A DNA stretch of 64,000 nucleotides, taken from the NCBI GenBank assembly GCA_963682055.1, contig OY821741.1:9927501-9991500 (forward strand). Direction: 5' to 3'. Below are positions 12,604-25,239 of the stretch, one piece after another. Both the position numbers and the translations under genes were made by a program. Every line of letters begins with the position of its first letter. Position 1 is the stretch's first letter. The DNA is from Primula veris (Eukaryota > Streptophyta > Magnoliopsida > Ericales > Primulaceae). The notes below the pieces were generated by a model. The model did not search any database and was not told where the DNA came from. It saw only the letters and a list, made by a program, of their open reading frames with translations.

Positions 12604-15432
12604 ATGCCGGCTACCGATAACCAAGGTTCCTTCCTGAATCGTATAAGCATCCGTCGTAACCAGGTTGTTTCCATGGATGGTAACCACGAACAAGATCTCG
12701 AAGACCTTGAAATCTTCCAAAAACACGTCGCTGATCGCTTTTCTGTTAAGTTTCTATACTAATAGCTCGAACTTTCACTAGAAGCAATTTTTAATCGTTT
12801 TTTCTATTGTCTAACACTTCTGGATTCTTGCCATTATCACCCCGAAGATGCAAGAAAAAAGTATTTCCTACATTTACATGAAACAAGATAACTTGAAATA
12901 TTATTGTGGGCTCTTTTGAATCATGTACTATTGATTATAATTTTGCTGGTCTCTTTGGATTAGTTGTCTTGTTATTTGTTAACCAGTTCTAGGAATTTCG
13001 ATCATTTCGTCTTATATGATAGAAAATTTTTCGTTGATGATTTTGTTAAGACTTCATGCTACTATTAGTTTAAAGTAAAAAAGAACTATCCAATCTCAAT
13101 ACTTGATTTTATTTATAAATAAAAAATCATATCATTTTTACGAAAAGGTCTGAAAGCAAGACAATATGACCCGACAAGGACAATCCAATCCATCACGTCG
13201 GTTATGAGTCAAGTCCAGGCCGGAATCATTTTCTTACTCAACCCAATTTAAGGATTTTTAATTTTAATTTTATTTTTCTAATTCTTATATTTATATATTT
13301 TATTTTTCATCAGGACCTTCTCCAGGTGGACGCTCCCGCTGATGCTCTCCTCTCCATCGCATGGTTCCGTAGGCTTCTGGATGCGTTTCTATGTTGCGAG
13401 GCAGAATTCAAGGCAGTCTTGATTATGGCGCGAGATCCAGTGCAATTGACAAAACCGCCCCTAGATCGGCTTATTCCAGAACTATTGGATAGGACCGTAA
13501 AAGCATTAGATATATGTAATGCAGTCACGCAGGGGCTCGAGTTGGCTCACCATTGGCAGAGGCTAGCGCAGATCTGTGTATCGGCCCTTGAGCAGCGCCC
13601 TATCGGGCAGGGGCAGGTGAGTCAGGAATACTTACAATTTTCAAAATTTGAAAAATCCTGAAAAGTCAATAAGTACCATCAATTCAATATGATTATACAT
13701 TAGTTTGTGTCTCCGTCGTTGAGAATCATCTCATTCAACAGAGGCAGTTGAGTTTAGGATGATTAGATGTCGTCTAAAAACCTTGAAATAAGAATGCTGA
13801 TTGCCAGATTCGAAATAGTCACTCTAGATTTTCAAACAATGAAAATTTTCCGGATTCTTAGTACAAATGGCCCCTCAGTTAACTGGATAAATATGACAAA
13901 AAAGTTACCGTGTTCTGTACCAGTTTTCTTTTGTGGGAGAAAAAGTTAGATTAACTGGATAAATACTTAAATGTGACAAACAAATTATACCAAGCCATCA
14001 AGATTTGGGTAATTATTGAAAGTAAGAAATTAAACTGCAACAACTCATTGGTTTTAATTAGATTGCTAACCGATCCTTGTAGGATTGGTGCATATAATGG
14101 GAAGAAAGTAAATTGGCATATAATATTAGATTGATAAATAATTAGCCATCAAGATTTGGGTAATTATTGAAAAGTAAGAAATTAAACTGTGCAACAACTC
14201 ATGGGTTTTAATAAGATTCCTAACCGATCCATGTAGGATTGGTGCATATAATCGAAAGAAAGTAAATTGACATATAATGTTAGATTGCTAACGGATCCGT
14301 GTAAGATTGGCAATCCAATATGCAATACTATATTTTATATACCGGGCTTAGTTTTACGGTATAGGCAGTGTGGGATAGAATGTTGTTGGCTAATTTAGCT
14401 ACTTTGCACTTAACAAATATTCAAACGCTGCACAATTTCAGTGATTCAGTTAGATATCGCTCGCCAATTCAAAAATAAGTTATTAGTTTGATGATCAGAG
14501 TAGAACAGTTGAGTCTGGAAGTGAATGTTGTACGAAAATAATCGAGTTTATAATCTAAATCGTGCCATTAATTACCCAATCTAATAAGTACTTTTTTACT
14601 TAATTGAAGTGTCCCAACTAAACAAAACGTAGTATCCATAAGATCCTGGTTCCCTTCTTCAAAATGTTTCCAGTTTCGTCATTCCTGAACAAACTCAGGA
14701 CGTGAACAGTATGTTTGTTCGATCCACGTGTTCAATGTAAGCAAAAGTTTAGACGACGTAATTTTTTTGAACATTCCTATGTCACAATAGATTAATGTAT
14801 GTGGATTTTCTTTCCTTATAACGTAAAATTGTAATTCTGACTCAAGTTTTAGTTTTGCTTGTTTGATCTTTGTAAATTAAAATGTTCTTTGTTGTCTGTA
14901 AGAACTAATGCTCATTTATACTTTTATGAGGTAAAGTGGTCTCACAAGATAAACAATGTCTATTTCAAACATACATCTGCTTGTCTATTTCAATCATACA
15001 TCTACTTGAAATACTCGATTAATTTAAACGTAGTTTTTGTATTTTTCAGGTAAAACGAGCCAAAAAAGCCCTGGACACACTCCTCACCTCGATGACCTTC
15101 GACGACAGAGAAAATACAGGCCACCACCATGGAAAATCCACAGAGCGGAACTGGTCATTTGGCCGACGTGGCAGCAACGGCACCTCTAGCAAGGACCGAA
15201 CCTGTGGTAATTTCAGGTCCATGTCATTTAACGTGGCAAAATCATGGTCCGCCTCTAAACAAATACAAGCCATGTCGTCCAATCTCGTCGCGCCACGTGG
15301 TGCTGAGCCCACGGGCCTAGCCCTCCCCGTTTATATAATGAGTACTGTTTTGGTTTTCATGACTTGGGCCTTAGTGGCAGCTATCCCGTGTCAAGAACGG
15401 GCTGGTCTTTCGACCCATTTTCCCGTTCCAAA

Positions 15433-15465
<33 letters not shown>

Positions 15466-15790
15466 TCAGGAGAAAATAGGCGAGGAGTGGAAAAAGAAGG
15501 AGAAAAAAGGGACTAGCGGCTTGTTAAAAGAGATTCAAAGGATGGAAAAAGTTTCGCTTTCTTTATTGGAATTTGCGGACGGGTTTCAGTTTCCGATGGA
15601 GGAGGAGAAGACGGATGACGTGGCGGCGATGGTGGCTGAGCTGACGGAGATTTGTAGTAAGATGGAGGATGGTTTAGTACCGTTGCAACAACAAGTTAGG
15701 GAAGTGTTTCATAGGATTGTTAGGAGCAGGGCCGAGGTTCTTGATGTTATCGATCAAGTAGGTAAATCGTCCGCTCCGGTTCCATACTAA
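12604..15790 (+). CDS. ROH1-like: ROH1/BYPASS1-like protein (DUF793), three exons
   Basis: Predicted exons are 12604-12744, 13314-13616 and 15050-15790. They join in phase 0 at GT...AG introns of 569 and 1433 bp and encode 394 residues. The start MPATDNQGSFLNRISIRR, the run LLSIAWFRRLLDAFL with CEAEFKAVL, the segment DRTVKALDICNAVTQG and the end EVLDVIDQV are hallmarks of the plant ROH1 (DUF793) family, which has about this length. Residues about 237-260 form one hydrophobic segment (LPVYIMSTVLVFMTWALVAA), followed by a helical, probably coiled-coil C-terminal part. Arabidopsis ROH1 interacts with exocyst subunit EXO70A1 and affects localised secretion in seed coat. Whether this copy is the true orthologue is inference. 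No frameshift, stop or TE sits in the coding exons. An upstream in-frame ATG at 12523 is rejected because family members start at MPATD. Confidence 0.9.
13994..14296. repeat. Tandem duplication (151-bp unit) in intron 2 of the ROH1-like gene
   Basis: Two copies start GCCATCAAGATTTGGGTAAT at 13994 and 14145 and share AAGTAAGAAATTAAACTG and TAGGATTGGTGCATATAAT. A partial third repeat of the GATTGCTAAC-GATCC-GTGTA phrase follows. Splice sites are not affected. Confidence 0.8.
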
Positions 15791-18700
15791 ATGACATTAC
15801 ACGTAGATACGTCTGATCTTTCTCCGAAAACGACACTAGTATTTTATAATTGTTTGTATATGTATGTCGAAGCATAGACGCTAACGCGCCTATTTTCCCT
15901 CATGTATTTTGAATTTTTTGGTTATGATGAAATTAGTCATAGGTAATGTGACTTTCTTTTTTTCTTGGGTTAAGTCATGGGCATGTTTGCTTCTGAATTT
16001 GTATAAGAGAAATATAGTTTTCCCTAAAGTTCGAGCAATTTTTTTTTTTTCCTTTGATACTTTTCTTAATTGGTGACAGACAGAAACACTATTTGTATCC
16101 TTTCTTGTACTATTAGACACAAGAAATCCGTTTATTCCAAGGAATTAATGTAACATTTAGCAATTGTAATTGTTCTCTTCTTTTGTACCCTTACTTTTTG
16201 TATGGGAACTAATTTTGTCACGTACATTTTCTTTTATTTTGTATCATTGTCATATCCTGCTGATATGCAAAACGCCAGATTTTTTGCTACCAACTAAAGT
16301 TAAATCCATGATCCTTGCTAGTTTAATAAACGAAAATAATATTAGTAATTTAAGGAATTATAAGTTAATTCATCCCGAACTCATTCTATGCCGATTTGTT
16401 TATATGAAGTTGCTATGCAGTTCTAATAAATGTATTGGTAGAGATACTTGAACTGTGATGGCAACGGGCAAATAATTCAAAATGTTATTATTTGCGTCAA
16501 CCCGATATTATGTATCGGTTGCAAAATGGATTCTAACTATCTCGAAGAATGTTTTTTGTTTCATCACGAATCTCTTGTTGAGGCTTGCTATCGGCATATT
16601 TACTAGACAAATTGATTAACAGATTGTAATGAAACTTGTCTATTAAGGTGTTGCCATCGTTTTTGAACGAGAATGTTGACTTCGAAACCTTTGCAATTCC
16701 AAACATTCATGATCCATGTCACTCAATCTATTAATGGATCTGATAACAGATCGTGTTCACACGGTAGTTCCGCTGTTGAAACACCGCATTAAAAAACTCG
16801 GTGGATTTGATTTGCTGCACAGCCCATGTAGCGTTGGGTTAAACCCGATGCTAGACACAGATTTGTAAGGCCGGTCTCAGCGGAGTCCCCAAATTCTTTA
16901 CTTCTGAGAGTCTCAATTCAGGTGATAGTTTAAATTGTTTATATCTATCTATACTCATTCATATAGATTGCTACCGATTTCATAAAGGATTAGAAATTTT
17001 TATAGTATAATATAAATTTTAATATTACAACTTTTAATTCAGTCCTCGACTGATGTGGGATCGAATATATATTGTGGTGTTATCGACTTTTAGAATGTCG
17101 TAGATGAAACTTCGGGGACTTTAACGTTAACTACTTGACAAATTTCAATGAATTATATATAGTTTAATATTTAGGAATTCAATATTTGATATTCAAATCT
17201 AATATCATTAATTACCTATACCTCCATGAGCAACTTTAACCAGTAAAACAGACGTAGTAATCAAAACAAAAGGGAAATTATTTATCGGATCTTTGCTACA
17301 AATGCATGCTGAACTGGATATAATTTACAGCTCGCGGTATTATATGGGATTATGGGAGTCACATCCAAAATAAGTTCGTTTTTTAAAGAGAAAAATTAAA
17401 TTCATATCAGAAGATGTTGTAAATGCACTTCCAGAAACGTCAAACCCTTGTCCGGAGGTTCCTTATTCTTCTCCGGATGTATCTAATCCTTTTGGTGCAA
17501 CTAAATCTTAAAAAGTTGATATATCATATACCTGAGGATGAAACCAATATAAGTCTGAACTAGATTGCATTATTACCCGTTTTGCGATTATTCTGTAAGT
17601 AAGTGTGATGAAGTTTGACGAGCTATCATAGGATTAAAGACAAACTTTGGTGAGTTTAATGCTGGCCAAATTAAGCTACAAATTTTTAATCATCAAATTA
17701 ATTTCTTTGAATTCTATATCTTAAGATATAAAGATTCAGAACTGAATTAACCATGACCGACTTCATCTTATCATTGAACGACCCAAATGTAGTAACAAAG
17801 AAATTTGGGTAAATAATATTTTCTCCCTTATTCACCTGTTATTGTTTGGTTGTCAATTAAATTCGAAGGCGCTAAATTTTACTACGACTACAAAAATATA
17901 TTCCATGCACAATTAATAGTGGAGGAAGTAGTATTCTATATTCCAAATAGCTTGCTAAATTATTTCCTAATTGTTGAACTCTTGCGAACATCAAAAGTCT
18001 TGCTTTTCATGAGAAATGCGAAGTTTTTACTAGATCGAGGAGGCATTTATACATTATTCAGAGTAAGAGCAAAACAATGTTAGGATTTGGAGCAAAAAGA
18101 GGCCCCAATACTCCAAACAAGGAGAATATTAAAGAAAAGTCTCAAACATTCATTATAAAGTTCCATAACAAATAACAACAGCAACTTAGCATCTTCTGAC
18201 TAATGATTTGAGAATACGATTCAGCAGTTCTATGGTGGAGATATACTTCACAAGACCAATCTCTCCTTTTTCCAGCAAAATCTAAGAAATCCTTGCAATT
18301 AAACACAAGGAAGCGAGATTACTCTTCATTCGAGTTTCTCAAAAGTAAGCATTAAAATTGAACAATTTTGAAAAACTACAAGAGAAACAAAGGGACCTGG
18401 CAGAAGAAATCCATGAGCATATATGTCTCACAGGAGTACAAGTTACAAGTGAATTTTAAACAAGCACAAAACTCATACTTGTCTACAACTATCAGATACT
18501 CACAGGGAGTCGTGTGAATATCACGGTTCCCTATATGTAGTAAGCAGAACCCGAGAAGCTAAAAAAAATAACGTTTAGTGCAATTTTGAACTTCAATATA
18601 TAGAACTTGTGTACATTGATTATACTGCAATGGACAACACAAGACAAAAATAACTTTTTCTTTAGTTTTTTCTAACTAGACTGGCCAACTTCAAAAACTT

Positions 18701-19230
18701 TTAGAGTGAGATTGTATATATAACTTGCCGTAGGAAAAGATATATGAAGTCAAATTTTCCGGAAGCCCATCAACACACTCAAAATTACCAAATTATATCA
18801 CCAACAGATTTTACTAACAAGACTTCATCACATGGCAGAAATAATGTAAATTTAGTATCACAAGTATACAAAGCAATGTTGTTAAACTCGCGATTCGTTA
18901 GGCTCAACCTCAAAAACAACAATGAAATGAGTCGATGAAAAAGAAAATCACTCAGACTGACAAAATTGATAAATCAAACAATCAGTGGCGAAACCAAAAC
19001 TATAAAATGGGAAGGAAGAGTTTTTATATAAAAAATTTCCATACTATACATGACTGTTGTTTCTCATTGAAATACATAAAAAAAAATTATTTTCTCATCT
19101 ATTTTTTTTCATTGGGGGTTGGGGGTGGTGGTGGTGTTAGTTCCCTCCATGCAAACACTTATCTAGTAGTTTTTGTCGATTTGTATAGCTATAAAAAGAA
19201 GGTTAAACTTAATTTGCATGAGAAATTCAA
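15791..19230. other. AT-rich intergenic DNA downstream of ROH1-like gene
   Basis: No gene or complete transposon recognised. AATAAA-like signals occur, for example near 16422, but I cannot assign the polyadenylation site of the ROH1-like gene. At 18984 CAGTGGCGAAACC resembles a hAT-like end with no partner found. Confidence 0.4.
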
Positions 19231-19470
19231 ACCTTACCAAACTTAGGAAAACTCGTTATATTAATTAAAAAAGGTCTTAATTTCCTCTACAAAACCATTG
19301 TTAAATTTGGAACTGGCTAAGGTGAGACAATTATAAATCCATTTTTGACAAATTAGAATCGCTATCCAATCCATGTCAAATTGGTTGTGTCGCGTAGAAA
19401 TTTCTGAGTATCAAACTATCCCTCTCGAACTGGTGCCTAAGCTGGTAATCATTATTCGACTCTACCATGC
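19231..19470. repeat. Direct repeat A1 (about 240 bp)
   Basis: This is a copy of 20979-21213 in the same orientation. Both contain TTTTGACAAATTAGAATCG, ATTGGTTGTGTCG, and end with TAATCATTATTCGACTCTAC. The two copies flank about 1.5 kb of AT-rich DNA. Confidence 0.75.
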
Positions 19471-20978
19471 AGGGACGGCCCGACTCCGTGAATTGCGTAA
19501 CGCTCAAAGTATTCGGTTTCTCGTAGCATTTTTATCAAGAAAAAAAAACAGCTTCATTTTAGACTTGTTCCAACATAATACAAGTGAAATTCCAATCTAT
19601 TAACAACAATAGTAACAAAATCTAATATTTTCATTCAAAAATACAAGGTTCAAAAATACATTAAAAACTTACTATTTAAGAAATTTAGTCATGTTTGAAT
19701 TTCTTAAAAGCAACAAAAAAAAACATTTTTATGAAGGTTAACCAAATCCAAAACAGTTTATAACGTATAAGAAAAAACTGAACTTAAATCTGCAATAAAT
19801 AAAGGCCCAAATGACACAAAATCTCACTGTGACATATAAGAAACACTTTGAATACATAACATGCTCTACTTATAATTAAAATAGCATTAAATTAGAATCG
19901 GTGATAGCAATCTACACTAAGACTAACGTAGGCTATATTAGATAAGATGCATACTACATTATCACATAAACCTTTATTGCAAAATTCAAACAGATAACAA
20001 ATTAAAAGACACACACATCAAGTTATCAACAATCCAATTTATTCAAAAATAAGAAACAAATGAGCTAAAAAAAACACTAGATAAGAATTCGAATTTAGAG
20101 AAGTACCTTTTTTGTTGCCCCAAAGGAGAAAAATTCTATTGAGATGTTAACCATCGAGTGTACATATATATATAAATAGTTTACATACCGGCTCACATTT
20201 AAATAACATTTTTGTTTATTACTACTGCTATAATATTTTTAAATGTATATCATCTCATAAGTGATAAAAAAAATATTATTTTCGTAACTTTTTGTTATCT
20301 TTTTTTTTTACTTAATAATTAAAACAAACATTAAAAAAAACTAAAAAACAACAATTTTTAAGTTATTTTTTTACATTTTCATATTTTACTCGTGTAGATT
20401 ATAATATCTTTTTTTAATCTTAAAAACAACTTTTAACCTCTTTTTTATATTTTAATATCTTTCCCATATAGATTATAAGTTATTTTTTAATTTTAAAAAC
20501 AGTTTTTAAACTCTTTTTTATTGTGTCGGGTGACCTATGACTAATATTCTCTTTCTTTTGCCCAATTGGTCGTGTTAATTGATTTAGATAGATAGATTGG
20601 ATTGGATATGTATCTATTATCTATAGTAACTGAGATAGAATTGGTTTTATAATAAACTGAGTTTTACTATTTTTTATTGGGCTGAACCTGTTGTCCCAAA
20701 AAAAAAGAAAAAAAAATTCTATCCAATGCCCAAGTCTTACTCGACTTGAGTCTGGTCCGCCCCTGAACTACTACGTACGCACATCCATCTAGAAAACTCA
20801 CCGCATCTGTTTGGTGGTTGCCATTGTTTGAAATATTCATATCTGTTTCCGACAACCATGCTAGACACGTCACTATAAGAAAAAGTTAATTTAGTATCAT
20901 AAAACTTTTTCGGTTATATTACTTAAGTGAGTGTGACTAAATTTTAGTAACAGTTTAGCAACAGTTTCATTATCTAAA
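19471..20978. other. AT-rich spacer between direct repeats, possible hAT-like element
   Basis: The left edge has CAGGGACGGCCCGACTC and the minus strand near 20767 has CAGGGGCGGACCAGACTC, which together look like imperfect hAT-type inverted ends. Matching 8-bp target duplications are not seen, so the call is tentative. No coding sequence is evident. Confidence 0.35.
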
Positions 20979-21213
20979 ACCTTACCAAATTTAGAAAAAC
21001 TCATTAAATCTAAAAGGTTTTAATTTCGGCTACCAAACCATTGTTGATTTGGCACTTGCTAAGGTGACACAATTGAAATTCCAATTTTGACAAATTAGAA
21101 TCGTTATCCAATCCATATCGAATTGGTTGTGTCGGCCTAGAAATTTCGAGTATCAATCCATCCATCTTGAACTGGTGCCCAAGCTGGTAATCATTATTCG
21201 ACTCTACCATGCT
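20979..21213. repeat. Direct repeat A2 (about 235 bp)
   Basis: This is the second copy of 19231-19470. Upstream at 20872 CACTATAAGAAAA marks a CACTA-type end. In copy 1 similarity ends at CTACCATGC, where a hAT-like CAGGGACGGCCC begins; in copy 2 it continues to CTACCATGCTAGG. Confidence 0.75.
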
Positions 21214-21282
21214 AGGCAATCACATATTGCACTACAAGCTCTAATGAAATAATTTTTTGTCCAATACGTATACATAGAGATT

Positions 21283-22063
21283 TAAATGAAGCGAAACGAG
21301 GCGAAGATGGCACCTTTCATGTTCATGTTCATCGATCAACTGAAACACTTATTCATGTTCAGTTCATGTTCATTTAAATACGACTGAACATTTAACGAAC
21401 ATGAACCGAACATTTGACGAGTCGAACACGAGTTTTTTGTGAATGTCTCTTTTCATTAATTCAAATATTTAATAATTAAAAATAGTATTTTCTTTCTTTC
21501 TTTTTAGAATATATTATAATTTTATCATTTAGTATTTATATTGTTTACTATAATAAAGTTGTCGACAAATAAATAAAACGTTACTTAATTAATTTATTTG
21601 ATATCATAACATATTTTCTTAGTTCTAAGTTTATATATTCTAAAAATATAATTATTTTTTACATACGTATAATTAATTACTTTGACAAGTCAAGCACTTA
21701 ACAATAAAATTGGTGACTGCATTTATACTAGATGATATAAATTACTATAATAAGTTTGAAATAATACAAACATATCATTATTAATATTATTGTAGTATAA
21801 ATAAGTTTACTAATTTATAGTGATATTACATCATTAATAATAGATTTACTTATTTGATTTTATCAAACTTTATATATAGTTACACGAACACGAGTTCGGA
21901 CGAAACGAACAGAGTCGTGTTCACTTTCAGTTCAATTAATAGACGAACGCTATATTCTTGTTAATTATCATGTTCGTTTACAAATGAATGAACATGAACG
22001 GAAACTTGGCCGAGCCGAACACGAACGATTTTACGAACAACTCATCTCATTTACAGTCCTACG
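21283..22063. mobile_element. hAT-like non-autonomous element with inverted subterminal repeats
   Basis: Both ends are filled with GAACATGAAC / GTTCATGTTC and CGAACACGAG motifs in inverted arrangement. The right end reads CATTTACAGTCCTA, matching the TAGGACTGTAAATG type of terminus seen again in the 131-bp element at 23312. The left boundary is approximate and no target duplication was identified. Confidence 0.5.
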
Positions 22064-22628
22064 TGTACACGTGGGATTCAAAATTATGTTATATCGACCT
22101 TAAAAAAGTCTTCCTCGTCTTTTTAGATGTTGAAGTTCTAAGGTACTCATCTATATACTTATTTGTTAACTGCGACGTAATGATGGTACAGAAAATCATC
22201 ATATTGCGCTGTGCACATTTAGCAAGTGAAATAATTTATTCCATCTTCAAAGTAAAATATAGGAGAACTAATTTATCATGTCCAAACCAACTCAAGTTAA
22301 TTATGTATTAACAACTTCAACAGCTTAATCTAATATGGACCAGATGTAACCCTAAAAATAGAAAAAGGTTCAAAAGTTTGTCCTTTAATTGGTTAAAATA
22401 AAAACAAAATTCAATTGGTACAAAAATGGATTAAAGTAGAGAAAAAATAATTAATGGGCATTAAAAGATCATGCTACAAAATCCATAAAATCATAACAAA
22501 AAGCATCAAAAGTAATGAAATTTCAGGTTGAAAATATATGTATATATACAAACACATATAAAGTATATACACACGCGCATAAATCAAGTTTTTATTTTTT
22601 GTTGTTGTTTCAGATTTAAACTTCGTAC

Positions 22629-23180
22629 TTCTACGGTAAAACCTCTAAACAGTCATATTGTGGAGACCACGAAAAAATATTACTATAGTGAGGTTATTCC
22701 TATATAGAGTTTACATATTAAAAAAATAAAAAATAAATGTATTTACATAATATTAGATACATATACATGATTCATTATAAGTTAAAACAAACAAATGAAT
22801 CTATCAAAAGTTTAGTTAAACAAATACATGTATGTAGAAAACAAATACATGTATTTTGAAAACAAATACATGTATTTTAAAATTTGTAAAGTCAAATACA
22901 ATCTTTCATATACCTTCTTTACATGCATAAATACTAGGTATATTAAAGTAAACATCATCATAAATTTATTGTAATTAGATATATATATTTTTGTAAATAA
23001 ATGTATTTTATTCCTATAAGGAGGTGGATTTATAACTAACGAGACCATAAAAACTACGAAATATGACAATAGAGAGTTTATTCCTATTTTGAACTGACCC
23101 GAGTTGGGACCGGGATTTTTTATTAGTATAAGGAGGTTATTCTTATATGAAGTATTCTTATAGAGAGGTTTTACTGTATT
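22629..23180. mobile_element. MITE with GTAAAACCTCT termini (about 550 bp)
   Basis: The left end is CGGTAAAACCTCTAAACAG; the minus strand of the right end is CAGTAAAACCTCTCTATAAG. The inverted subterminal phrase GAGGTTATTCCTATATAG / ATAGGAATAAACTC supports a single element. Three 24-bp copies of AAACAAATACATGTATTT lie at about 22817-22880. The 'acagtaaaacctct' terminus is common in plant MITEs, but the superfamily is not certain. Confidence 0.55.
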
Positions 23181-23311
23181 AAGATTCTGATTTTTTTTTC
23201 CTTGACTAATTAATTTTCAAATTTTTTGTTAATGTATGATTTGGATATACTTAAAATATATACATTATAATTAACGATATATATCGGCAGAAAACATGTT
23301 TTGGCGATGAA

Positions 23312-23442
23312 TAAGGCTGTAAATGAACACCAACAAACCGAAAGTGGGCTATGTTCAGGTCCATGTTGATTAACTGAAGGACTTATTATACTAAGCCGAA
23401 CACGAACACTTTGACGAATGTTTTGGTACATTTACAACTCTA
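23312..23442. mobile_element. Short hAT-type MITE (131 bp)
   Basis: Termini are TAAGGCTGTAAATGAAC and, inverted, TAGAGTTGTAAATGTAC. Flanks are GCGATGAA and GCGATGCG, an 8-bp target duplication with two mismatches, as expected for an aged hAT insertion. The interior repeats the GAACA motifs of the larger element at 21.3-22.1 kb. Confidence 0.65.
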
Positions 23443-24355
23443 GCGATGCGTGTTCTAAAGTGGTAAAATACAAAATTTAATCTAAAAGTGAAGCACTAAC
23501 CACTTAATTTCGTGAATCGTTCTCAATTATGTTAGAAGGATTGTCCGACGAGTTTCAAGACGATATATGAACATAGCCTAAGCCAGTGGGGTAATGAATT
23601 GTAAATGACTTCAATCAATGTAAAATGTAAGAAATAGGTTGTGTGGTTAATGTCACATTGACAAAACACAAGAGTCCAATTTACGTACTAAATTTACCTA
23701 CCTACTAATGCATAACTAAACTAAGCATGTAACATGCAGAAAGAGGTCGTGTGGTCCGGACTTTGGGTCTTCGGTTTAGTCACGTTTTACCGGACCTACA
23801 TTCAGAGCATGCTAGTCGACTACGAAATGTGGTTAATGTCCCATTGACAAAACACAAGAGTCCAATTTACGTTCTCTACTCCCTCCGTTTCTATTTAATT
23901 GTACACTATGAAATTACGTGTAATTTTTATCAGGCAATAACTTGTATCAAAATTGTCGGAATGAAAATTTTCAAAAGTTAATCATACAATTCAAATGTTA
24001 AATTTTATAATTAGATTTAAAAAATATTCATTGACAATTAAATATGAAGGGATGAAATATGTTTTGAGTGGATTTGGTCGGTCATATGCTTCAAATTAAA
24101 TTGCCACCGCTTTTTTTTGGATAAGCAAAAAGGAGGGGAGAGCAGAACTTTCACCACAAATTATTTACCTCTAAAATATTTCTTACCAATCCAACAGTCC
24201 CACTCTAAGCGAAATATATCGTTTCTTTTAAACTATCTAACCATGATGTAAATATGAAAAAATAAAATCGTTTACCTAAATTAACTTGCTAGGAGTCTGT
24301 GAAATCACTGAATTTATGTTTTTTTTTTTAAGAAATTTGTGAAATTTAATCATCA
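23443..24355. other. AT-rich intergenic DNA
   Basis: A short direct repeat (GTTAATGTCACATTGACAAAACACAAGAGTCCAATTTACGT-like, at 23647 and 23832) is present. A CTCCCTCCGTTTCTATTTAATTG phrase at 23879 resembles a Stowaway-type MITE end. No gene is seen. Confidence 0.45.
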
Positions 24356-24554
24356 TGAAAAGGGGGAGTTCTTTTTTCATTATCTGTTTACTCAGCACTA
24401 TTAGAGACCCGGGATTAAGAACCCGGGTCTACGTGGCCTTATTTATTTATTTTAATTCACAGATAAATAAGTGGTTGAAAAAAATCAATGTATAACTCGG
24501 ACTTTCTAATCACACGTCCTAAGTGGCTATTAAGTCATATTAAATTGAATTATC

Positions 24555-25159
24555 TGTGAGATTCTCAACTCTAAGTATTATTAGGTCCCATTAGATTGAA
24601 TTATTTGTGGTTTTTTATAGTATGAAAATATATTTTAATTTATCAATTTAACTTATTAATAAACAAACAAATATTTCTCATTATTATAAATGATTGAATA
24701 AAAACCCAACAATATAATGATGAATCCAATTTATATTTGCTAATGAGTTACAATATTGTTGGGTATTGTAACTTATTAGCAAATATAAATTGAATTCGTC
24801 GTTATATTATTGAGTTACAATATTGTAACTTATTATCAAATATAAATTGAATTCATCGTTATATTGTTGAGTTACAATATTGTTGGGTATTGTAACTTAA
24901 TAGCAAATATAAATTGGATTTATCGTTATATTGTTGAGTTACAATATTGTTGGGTATTGTAACTCATTAACAAATATAAATTGGATTCATCGTTATATTG
25001 TTGGGTTTTTATTCAATCTTTTATAATAGTGAGAAATATTTGTTTGTTTATTAATAAGTTAAATTGATAAATTAAAATACATTTTTATACTATAAAAAAA
25101 CATAAATAATTTAATTTAATGAGACATAATAATACGTATATAGCGTTGAGAAACTCACA
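24555..25159. repeat. Fold-back (long inverted repeat) with internal tandem copies
   Basis: The left arm starts TGTGAGATTCTCAAC and the right arm ends GTTGAGAAACTCACA. Both contain TTTGTTTGTTTATTAATAAG (or its complement) and the phrase AAAACCCAACAATATAA. Between the arms, roughly 24740-25005, are about four copies of a unit with TGAGTTACAATATTGTTGGG and GCAAATATAAATTG. The DNA or its transcript could form a very long hairpin. Confidence 0.8.
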
Positions 25160-25239
25160 TGTTGAACCATGGGTTCAATAATTGATTTTGATTATAAGTT
25201 TGATTATGTATTAATGATTTTACGATTTCTCTATTTCGA

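Noticed and set aside
15046..15312. 88-codon open frame on the minus strand opposite exon 3 of the ROH1-like gene
   Set aside because: It is a shadow of a conserved coding exon on the + strand.
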